Shown here piece by piece: positions 1 through 5,567 of a stretch of DNA of 8,142 nucleotides. This DNA comes from Dehalococcoidales bacterium. Its GTDB lineage: Bacteria > Chloroflexota > Dehalococcoidia > Dehalococcoidales > DAOVUZ01. A program made the position numbers and the translations under genes. Position 1 is the stretch's first letter, and every line of letters starts with the position of its first letter. The DNA lies in NCBI GenBank assembly GCA_030632305.1, contig DAOVUZ010000028.1, positions 1-8,142 on the forward strand, read 5' to 3'. The notes beneath the pieces were generated by a model. The model was not told the origin of the DNA. It did not search any database and saw nothing but the letters and a program-made list of their open reading frames with translations.

Positions 1-147
1 AGTTTCAAAGGTGATACGGCAACCACCGGTACTAAACCAGCCGAGTTAGAAACTGGCATTACAATCCAGGTCCCTCTGTTTGTTGAGGAAGGGGATGTTA
101 TCAAGATTGACACCCGTAGCGGCAACTATTTAGAAAGGGTTGGTTGA
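1..147 (+). CDS. efp: Elongation factor P, C-terminal fragment (5' end outside window)
   Basis: The frame opens at base 1 and ends at TGA 145-147, giving the last 48 residues of a protein normally about 185 long. The visible part is the C-terminal OB-fold domain (domain III): a K-x-A-x-LETG stretch, then VPLFVEEGD, then the ending IDTRSGNYLERVG, which matches the EF-P C-terminal signature (GD-x-I-x-VDTRTGxYxxR). EF-P binds between the ribosomal P and E sites and relieves stalling at polyproline. The modified Lys/Arg loop lies in domain I, outside the window, so the modification type cannot be judged. The stop codon overlaps the start of the next gene, so efp heads, or is upstream in, the operon that follows. 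Identification is firm despite the truncation. Confidence 0.93.
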   Translation, partial: SFKGDTATTGTKPAELETGITIQVPLFVEEGDVIKIDTRSGNYLERVG

Positions 148-803
148 GATTGACTAAATTGCTAAAGGCTGACTTCCATATTCACACCGAATATTCAATG
201 GATTGCGATACCACACTGGAGGAGATAATCAATCGCTGCCTGGAGGTTGGCATAAACTGTATTGCCACCGCTGACCACGGCACTGCCGAAGGTGGACTAA
301 AGATGCAAACTATAGCCCCCTTCCCTGTAATTGTAGCTGAGGAAATCTTAACCCCCTATGGCGAGATTATGGGCATGTTCCTTAAAGAGACCATACCCAG
401 CGGTCTGTCGGTAGAAGAGACAATAGCTCGCATCAGGGCTCAAGACGGCCTGGTAAATATACCACACCCCTTTGATATATTCAGGCAATCAGCCCTCAAC
501 AGTAAGATAGCAGAGGAAATAATAAGCCAAATTGATGTTATAGAAGTATTTAACGCACGATGCCCTCTTCCCGGGTGTTTAGCTAAAGCTCAAATGTTTG
601 CCCAGAAGTATGGTATTGCTAAAAGTGCCGGCAGCGATGCCCACACCCCCGGTGAAATAGGTAATGCCTATGTAGAGATGCCTGAGTTCAGCGGCAAGGA
701 CGACTTCCTAAATGCTCTGAAAAAGGGCAAGATTTCAGGACATCAGACAAACCCCTTAGTTCACCTTAAGAGCACCTGGGCAAGGCTAAAAAAACAGTTC
801 TAA
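144..803 (+). CDS. PHP-domain metal-dependent phosphoesterase
   Basis: This 219-residue protein is a single PHP domain, a TIM-barrel-like fold that binds two or three metal ions and hydrolyses phosphoesters. Visible motifs in order are HxH at H12/H14 (DFHIHTEYS), D44-H45 (TADHGT), the acidic ligand around E67 (AEEILTPYGE), H108 (NIPHPFD) and D165-x-H167 (GSDAHTPGE). Together these make a full set of likely metal ligands, so it should be active. Length fits stand-alone PHP phosphoesterases (about 200-280 residues) and no polymerase or histidinol-phosphatase extension is present. The TTG at 144 overlaps the efp stop by 4 bases, with AAAGGG at 134-139 upstream; TTG codons at 150 and 159 are possible alternatives, and none removes a motif. 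Substrate is unknown: nucleotides, oligonucleotides or sugar phosphates are all known for the superfamily. The downstream formyltransferase, HAD protein and kinase hint at a small phosphorylated metabolite. Confidence 0.87.
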   Translation: MRLTKLLKADFHIHTEYSMDCDTTLEEIINRCLEVGINCIATADHGTAEGGLKMQTIAPFPVIVAEEILTPYGEIMGMFLKETIPSGLSVEETIARIRAQDGLVNIPHPFDIFRQSALNSKIAEEIISQIDVIEVFNARCPLPGCLAKAQMFAQKYGIAKSAGSDAHTPGEIGNAYVEMPEFSGKDDFLNALKKGKISGHQTNPLVHLKSTWARLKKQF

Positions 804-814
804 CGGATGGTGTA

Positions 815-1612
815 ATGTATCAGCTTGGCTGGTTTTCTACCGGTAGAGATAAGGCAGCCAGAGACCTGTTAGCCACGGTAAACAGCAGTATCAAGCTGGG
901 TGAAATCAAGGCTGAGATAGCTTTTGTTTTCTGCAGCCGTGAGCCTGGCGAATCAGAAGAGAGTGATTTATTCCTCAGACTGGCTGAGGATGAGCATATC
1001 CCCCTTATCTGCTTTTCTTACCAGAAGTTTAGAGTTGGGAAAGCCGTCCCCAGTACCAGTCAAGAAGAAGCTTTACCTCTCTGGCGATTTGACTATGATA
1101 GAGAGGTGATGAACCAGTTACAGAGCTTCCATCCTGACCTGTGTGTGCTGGCCGGTTACATGCTAATTGTCAGCCAGGAGATGTGCCAGAGATATAATAT
1201 GATTAACCTTCACCCGGCGGCTCCAGGCGGACCTAAAGGAACCTGGCAGGAGGTAATCCGGCAACTGATTGAGAGTAAGGCTCAGGAAACAGGGGTAATG
1301 ATGCATCTGGTAACACCAGAGCTGGACATGGGACCACCGGTAACCTATTGCACCTTCCCCATCAGAGGTAAACCATTTGATAAATACTGGGAGAAAATAG
1401 AAAAGCTGCCACTAACCAGCGCCAAAAAGCATAATGAAGAAGAGCCCTTATTCAAGCTGATTCGCAAGCACGGGCTGGCTAGGGAGTTCCCGCTAATAAT
1501 ATCTACCCTCAAGGCTTTCAGCCAGGGCAAGGTTAAGATAATGGCAGGCAAGATTGTTGACGCTGAGGGGAAACCCATTAACGGGTATAATCTGAGCAAT
1601 GAGATAAACTAA
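815..1612 (+). CDS. PurN-like formyltransferase family protein
   Basis: The 265-residue product has the formyltransferase N-terminal (Rossmann-like) fold seen in PurN, Fmt and ArnA, enzymes that move a formyl group from 10-formyl-tetrahydrofolate. It shows VLAGYMLIVS at 111-120, the catalytic N131-x-H133 in NLHP, and D171 in ELDMGPPV. The 38-residue spacing from H133 to D171 is close to the 36 between the catalytic His and Asp of E. coli PurN, and all three catalytic residues are kept. PurN is about 210 residues; this protein has extra length near 75-95 and a C-terminal tail after 190. The usual NxHPSLLP...G loop is replaced by NLHPAAPGGPKGTW, so glycinamide ribonucleotide may not be the acceptor. 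There is no Fmt C-terminal domain. Start ATG 815 has GGATGG at 805-810. It lies 11 bases after the PHP gene and is presumably co-transcribed. Family assignment is strong, purN identity weak. Confidence 0.82.
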   Translation: MYQLGWFSTGRDKAARDLLATVNSSIKLGEIKAEIAFVFCSREPGESEESDLFLRLAEDEHIPLICFSYQKFRVGKAVPSTSQEEALPLWRFDYDREVMNQLQSFHPDLCVLAGYMLIVSQEMCQRYNMINLHPAAPGGPKGTWQEVIRQLIESKAQETGVMMHLVTPELDMGPPVTYCTFPIRGKPFDKYWEKIEKLPLTSAKKHNEEEPLFKLIRKHGLAREFPLIISTLKAFSQGKVKIMAGKIVDAEGKPINGYNLSNEIN

Positions 1613-1641
1613 CAGGTGAAGGTGAAAAGGAAGATTCCACA

Positions 1642-2631
1642 GTGAAATTTATCTGTTTTGACCTTGAAGGACCGCTGTCACCCCAGGATAACGCCTACGA
1701 GCTGATGAAGCTCTTCCCCAATGGCGATAAGATTTTTGAGGTTATCAGCCGCTACGATGACCTGCTGACCCTGGAGGAGAGAGAAGGCTATGAACCCGGG
1801 GATACCCTGGCTCTTATAGTTCCCTTCCTTATCCTTCATAATATTTCAGAGGATAATATCACCACTTTAGCTCTTAAAGCGGGCTTAACCAGTGGCGCTG
1901 ACAAACTTATTTCCTGGCTTCAGTCCAAGGGCTGGAAGGTATTCTGCATCAGCACCAGTTATGAACAATATGCCAGGCACATTACCCAAAAACTGGGTAT
2001 TTATGCCCATAATGTAGCTTGCACAGCCTTCCCCCTGGATAAATTCCGACTGGATTTATGTAAAGAAGATTGTGAGCGTTTACAGGAGACTGAGCAAGAT
2101 ATCTTAACCATGCGCCCGGTTACTGATGATGAGCGGATTAAGCAAAGCCTGGATTATTTCTTCTGGGAGAAACTGCCGACTACCAATCTAGGTATGGCGC
2201 TGGAACAGGTGAAACCAGTAGGTGGACAACGCAAAGTAGCTGCTTTAAATAGATTTGCCGATAAGTATGGGGAGGCTTTATCCAACTGGGTAGTGATAGG
2301 TGATAGTATTACCGATTTCAGGATGCTCCAGGTGGTAGAAGAGGAAGGAGGATTAGCCATTGCCTTTAATGCCAATGAGTATGCCCTGCCCTACTCAACT
2401 ATGAGCCTGGCTTCCACATCGCTTTTTGACCTAACTGAAGTGCTTGAGGCATGGCAGAAAGGTCAGCGAAGCAGAGTGGAGAAAACAGTTAAAGAGAAGG
2501 AGAAAACCGGGGGGGTGGGGGACAGGGGTTACTTTCACTGGCTCTCCGGTAGAAAAGATATAGACGAGGTCATTGAGATTCATAAGCGAATAAGGCGTCT
2601 GGTCAGGGAGGAAGCTGGTAAGCTGGGGTAA
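1642..2631 (+). CDS. HAD-superfamily hydrolase with DxE motif I (EhaR-like)
   Basis: This 329-residue protein keeps the HAD phosphatase motifs: nucleophile D7 in FDLEGPLS, a Ser/Thr of motif II at 104-105 (CISTSY), motif III Lys at K198 (GGQRK), and motif IV GDSITD with D221 and D225. The usual second acid of motif I (DxD) is Glu (D7-L-E9), as in ThrH-type phosphoserine phosphatases. About 95 residues between motifs I and II form a cap, and a basic, charged tail follows residue 270. From memory, archaeal relatives are labelled energy-converting hydrogenase A subunit R, a name taken from operon position; no hydrogenase gene is seen here. The start is GTG 1642, with AAAAGGAAG just upstream; the gene follows the formyltransferase by 29 bases and the kinase starts 4 bases after its stop. 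Small-molecule phosphatase or phosphotransferase is likely; substrate unknown. A G-rich run at 2509-2528 encodes the start of the tail. Confidence 0.78.
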   Translation: MKFICFDLEGPLSPQDNAYELMKLFPNGDKIFEVISRYDDLLTLEEREGYEPGDTLALIVPFLILHNISEDNITTLALKAGLTSGADKLISWLQSKGWKVFCISTSYEQYARHITQKLGIYAHNVACTAFPLDKFRLDLCKEDCERLQETEQDILTMRPVTDDERIKQSLDYFFWEKLPTTNLGMALEQVKPVGGQRKVAALNRFADKYGEALSNWVVIGDSITDFRMLQVVEEEGGLAIAFNANEYALPYSTMSLASTSLFDLTEVLEAWQKGQRSRVEKTVKEKEKTGGVGDRGYFHWLSGRKDIDEVIEIHKRIRRLVREEAGKLG

Positions 2632-2635
2632 AACC

Positions 2636-3601
2636 ATGAATAATATTGAAGTAATCGGGCTGGGGGCACTAAATATCGATAACATATACCAGGTAGAGCG
2701 CATACTTGAGGATGGAGAAGCAGTAGTAAAGGAGTCGGGATTATTCCCCGGTGGCTCGGCAGCCAATACCATCTACGGCCTAGCCAAGCTCGGGGTATAT
2801 ACCGGCTTTACCGGCATTGTGGGCGATGATGCCGAAGGCAAGATACTGTTTGATGATTTTCAAAAAACAGGGGTAGATACCAGTCAAATCCAAGTGAAGC
2901 CAGGAGCAAAAACAGGCTCAACATTATGCCTCAGTGATAGGCTGGGTAAGCGTTCTCTCTATGTCTTACCCGGCGCCAATAACCTACTAACTATGGATGA
3001 CCTGGATTTGACCTATATAACCCAGGCAAGAATGCTTCACCTGTCTTCCTTTACTGATGACAGGCAGTTCAAGGTTTTACTGGAACTGATGGATAAGCTA
3101 GACCCATCTATTAAGCTCAGTTTCTCTCCCGGGGCACTCTATGCTTCCAGGGGACTTGAGACGCTGAAGCCAATACTGGCGCGAACCTATACCCTTTTTA
3201 TAAATGAGAGTGAAATACAACAACTAACCGGGAAAGATTTTAAAGCCGGTGCTGAAAACTGCCTCAACCAGGGCTGCCAGATGGTGGTCGTTACCCTAGG
3301 CAAAGGCGCCAGTTATAAAACCGTTATGACTACCAGTTACATTAGAGATATTGAGAATGAATACGTGGTTGAGCCTGGTAACAAAAACATAATATCTGCC
3401 CTAGACACTACTGGTGCTGGTGATGCTTTCGCCAGCGGATTTATCTACGGTCTAGTTAAAGGTAAAGGGCTTGAAGAATGTGGCCGTCTCGGTAATATTA
3501 CAGCCCAATTCTCCATTACTAAAATGGGGGCAAGAGAGGGTCTTCCCACCGTTGATGAACTAGCTCAACGCTACCAAGAGCTTTATTCGGAACAGCAGTA
3601 A
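2636..3601 (+). CDS. PfkB/ribokinase-family carbohydrate or nucleoside kinase
   Basis: The 321-residue protein is a complete ribokinase-like kinase, which transfers the ATP gamma-phosphate to a hydroxymethyl group of a sugar or nucleoside. Visible are the N-terminal glycine pair G39-G40 (FPGGSAANT, PfkB signature 1), NESE at 190-193, TLGKGA at 220-225, and signature 2 DTTGAGDAF at 257-265, where D263 is the catalytic base and the GAG forms the anion hole. Length is normal (300-330). The N-terminal GALNIDNIYQV takes the place of the substrate-binding D-x-x-x-D region seen in ribokinases and adenosine kinases. Start ATG 2636 follows the HAD stop by 4 bases, with GGGG at 2625-2628 as a weak ribosome site inside the upstream gene, so translation is probably coupled. 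It is the last gene of the + operon. The acceptor (ribose, nucleoside, fructose-type sugar) cannot be read from sequence alone. Confidence 0.87.
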   Translation: MNNIEVIGLGALNIDNIYQVERILEDGEAVVKESGLFPGGSAANTIYGLAKLGVYTGFTGIVGDDAEGKILFDDFQKTGVDTSQIQVKPGAKTGSTLCLSDRLGKRSLYVLPGANNLLTMDDLDLTYITQARMLHLSSFTDDRQFKVLLELMDKLDPSIKLSFSPGALYASRGLETLKPILARTYTLFINESEIQQLTGKDFKAGAENCLNQGCQMVVVTLGKGASYKTVMTTSYIRDIENEYVVEPGNKNIISALDTTGAGDAFASGFIYGLVKGKGLEECGRLGNITAQFSITKMGAREGLPTVDELAQRYQELYSEQQ

Positions 3602-3604
3602 GGT

Positions 3605-4252
3605 TTACTCTTTTGTCGGCTTGCTCTCAGCCTTATCAATCTTGGCTACTTCTTTCGTCGGTTTGCCCAGTATTTCATCCACAAGGCCATACTCTACCGC
3701 CTGCTGAGGGTTAAGGTAGAAGTCGCGGTCAGTATCATGGGCTATCTTTTCCAGTGTTTGACCGGTATGGCTAGCTATGATACCCCGGATTAACTCTTGC
3801 ATTCGCATAATCTCACGGGCAGCAATCTCCACATCAGCCGCCTGCCCTTGAGCGCCGCCAAATGCCTGGTGCAGATGGATAGTGGAGTTAGGCAAGGCGT
3901 AGCGTTTGCCTTTGACACCGGAGCAAAGGAGTAGCGTCCCCATACTAGCCGCCAGCCCAACGCAAATAGTAGATACATCAGGGCGGATAAGCTGCATAGT
4001 GTCGTAAATGGCAAGACCAGCGCTGATAATACCACCGGGGCAGTGAATATAGAGGCTTATATCTTTGTCCGGGTCTTCTCGTTCCAGATAGAGAAGCTGA
4101 GCAATAATAACATTAGCCACCTGGTCATTAATCGGCATGCCCAGCATGACAATGCGCTCTCTCAGCAATAGCGAGTATATATCGAAGGCTCGCTCCCCCC
4201 TGGTTCCAGTTTCAATCACCATAGGTATAACGTTCATCGGTTGGTTATTCAT
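3605..4252 (-). CDS. clpP: ATP-dependent Clp protease proteolytic subunit
   Basis: ClpP is the serine peptidase that assembles into a double-heptamer chamber and degrades substrates fed by ClpX, ClpA or ClpC. The 215-residue product has the full triad, with the spacing of the E. coli enzyme: S103 (AASMGT), H128 (IHLHQ) and D177 (DTDRD). Two normally conserved spots differ: YIHCPGG at 68-74 instead of YINSPGG, and HQAFGG in place of HQPLGG. The C terminus carries a lysine-rich tail with KPTKE twice (197-201, 211-215), likely disordered. A short N-terminal segment of about 10-15 residues may be a processed propeptide. Start ATG 4252 is set by AAAGGAGGAG at 4258-4267. It is the last gene of the aspS-tig-clpP unit, 19 bases after tig; the tig-clpP pairing is common in bacteria. 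No clpX is in the window: the next gene is the convergent kinase. Confidence 0.96.
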   Translation of the reverse strand: MNNQPMNVIPMVIETGTRGERAFDIYSLLLRERIVMLGMPINDQVANVIIAQLLYLEREDPDKDISLYIHCPGGIISAGLAIYDTMQLIRPDVSTICVGLAASMGTLLLCSGVKGKRYALPNSTIHLHQAFGGAQGQAADVEIAAREIMRMQELIRGIIASHTGQTLEKIAHDTDRDFYLNPQQAVEYGLVDEILGKPTKEVAKIDKAESKPTKE

Positions 4253-4257
4253 TTTTG

Positions 4258-4267
4258 CTCCTCCTTT
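4258..4267 (-). promoter_or_regulatory. Strong Shine-Dalgarno of clpP
   Basis: Read on the minus strand this is AAAGGAGGAG, almost a full complement to the 16S rRNA tail, ending 5 bases before ATG 4252. It fixes the clpP start over the internal Met codons 6 and 11. It is the best ribosome site in the window and fills most of the 19-base tig-clpP gap, so no separate clpP promoter fits there unless inside tig. Confidence 0.85.
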
Positions 4268-4271
4268 GGTA

Positions 4272-5567
4272 TCATTTCACAGCCGTATTTGAACCTTTAG
4301 CTATCTCCACTAGCTGCTGTATAGTTTTCCGTGGAGTTAATAACTGCCTGATTGACTCCTTAGACTGCGGCCTATTGAGAAATTTCTGTAGTTCGTCTTT
4401 TTTCTCAGCAGCACTTTTGGTCATATTTTCAATCTCAGCCTCTATCTCAGAATCGGTAACCTCAATTTTTTCCTCCTCGGCAACCCTGCCCAACACCAGG
4501 GACCGGGTTACTCTCCTGGTAGCTAACGGACGCAGCTCTTCCCGTAATTCCTCCTCCGTCTTGTTAATACCTCTAAGATATTCCTCCAGCCCCTCTTTAC
4601 CCACCTGTAAGCGCTGGAGGCGCTGGTTAAAGAGTAGGTTAATTTCCATTTCTACCAGAATCGGGGGGAATTCCAGCTCAGCAATGTCAGCTACAGCTTC
4701 AATTACCCTTTCCTCAAAATCTACCCTGGCTTTCTCCTCAGCCCTGAGCTTCAGGTCAGCGGAGACATGCTCTCGGAGCAAGTCCAGACTTTTGAAGTCA
4801 GGGTTAAGCCCCCCAGCAAATTCATCATCCAACTCAGGCAGTATCTCCTGTTTTATCTCGGTAACTCTCACTTTAAACGAAGACTCTTTCCCTGCCAGCT
4901 CAGCATTAGAAAAATCCAAAGGAAACTGAAGCTTGAACTCCTTGTCTTCATTCCCTTTCATCCCCAGTAACTGCTCAGCAAACCCCGGTGCCGGGAAAGG
5001 CAGGTCATGAACAGGATGATATTGAATTCCTTTCCGATTTATAAACGGCTTATCTTCTATATCGCTCTCAATATCTATAACTACCAAATCATCAAACTCT
5101 ACCGGACGCTCTACCGGCTCCCAGCTAGCCTCCTGATGGCGCAGTTGCTCTATGGCGTCATTGACATTATCCTCGGTTACGTCTACAGGTTCTGGCGTAA
5201 CTTTAATATGATGGTAATCGCCAAGTTTAATTGTCGGCTTTAGCGGCACGGTTACCTTAAATACTACCGGGTCAGTTTGAGCTATTTCAACATGTGGCCG
5301 AGCGATAGCCTCAATTTCCTGCTCTTTAATAGCTTTCTTATAAGCTTCAGGAAGGAGGTTATCCAGAGCATTATCAAGGAGGCACTCCTTCCCTATGTAG
5401 CGTTCCAGTATGTCTCGCGGTGCCTTTCCTTTACGGAAGCCAGGGATATTCGTTTTCTTAACCAGGCGGTAGTAGGACTTGTCTAAAGACTCCTCTACCT
5501 CAGCAGGCTCCATCTCAATGGTCAAAAATACCTGGCTATTTTCTGTTTTCTCCCTGGTTACTTTCAC
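4272..5567 (-). CDS. tig: Trigger factor, ribosome-associated chaperone/peptidyl-prolyl isomerase
   Basis: Trigger factor binds ribosomal protein uL23 at the exit tunnel and shields nascent chains. The 431-residue length is typical. The N-terminal domain (about 1-115) holds the ribosome-docking signature GFRKGKAP at 43-50. The FKBP-like PPIase domain (about 155-240) begins with FDDLVVIDIES and includes the PAPGFAEQLLGMKGNEDKEF stretch. The remainder is the helical, highly charged C-terminal chaperone domain. The start is GTG 5565-5567, whose first G is the last base of the aspS TAG stop. GGGAGGA at 5571-5577, inside the aspS end, serves as ribosome site, so translation of tig is probably coupled to aspS. 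clpP follows after 19 bases. No unusual loss of a domain is seen. Confidence 0.96.
   Translation of the reverse strand: MKVTREKTENSQVFLTIEMEPAEVEESLDKSYYRLVKKTNIPGFRKGKAPRDILERYIGKECLLDNALDNLLPEAYKKAIKEQEIEAIARPHVEIAQTDPVVFKVTVPLKPTIKLGDYHHIKVTPEPVDVTEDNVNDAIEQLRHQEASWEPVERPVEFDDLVVIDIESDIEDKPFINRKGIQYHPVHDLPFPAPGFAEQLLGMKGNEDKEFKLQFPLDFSNAELAGKESSFKVRVTEIKQEILPELDDEFAGGLNPDFKSLDLLREHVSADLKLRAEEKARVDFEERVIEAVADIAELEFPPILVEMEINLLFNQRLQRLQVGKEGLEEYLRGINKTEEELREELRPLATRRVTRSLVLGRVAEEEKIEVTDSEIEAEIENMTKSAAEKKDELQKFLNRPQSKESIRQLLTPRKTIQQLVEIAKGSNTAVK

Noticed and set aside
1642..2631. Assigning the HAD gene as ehaR (hydrogenase subunit)
   Set aside because: The name in methanogens reflects gene position only; no hydrogenase gene is near, so only the HAD fold is claimed.
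2431..2772. A 113-codon minus-strand frame spanning the HAD-kinase junction
   Set aside because: It is antisense to two well supported genes, has no recognisable motif and no ribosome site stands out.
3597..3614. Hairpin AGTAA-GGT-TTACT followed by CTTTT as an intrinsic terminator
   Set aside because: Five mostly A-T pairs with a 3-base loop are too weak, and the symmetry follows simply from two facing TAA stops; kept as a finding about the junction, not as a terminator.
4255..4929. A 224-codon open frame on the + strand, serine-rich, starting just outside clpP
   Set aside because: It lies wholly antisense to tig, whose protein is clearly real; the low-complexity serine-rich product is what the reverse of a Glu/Leu-rich gene gives.
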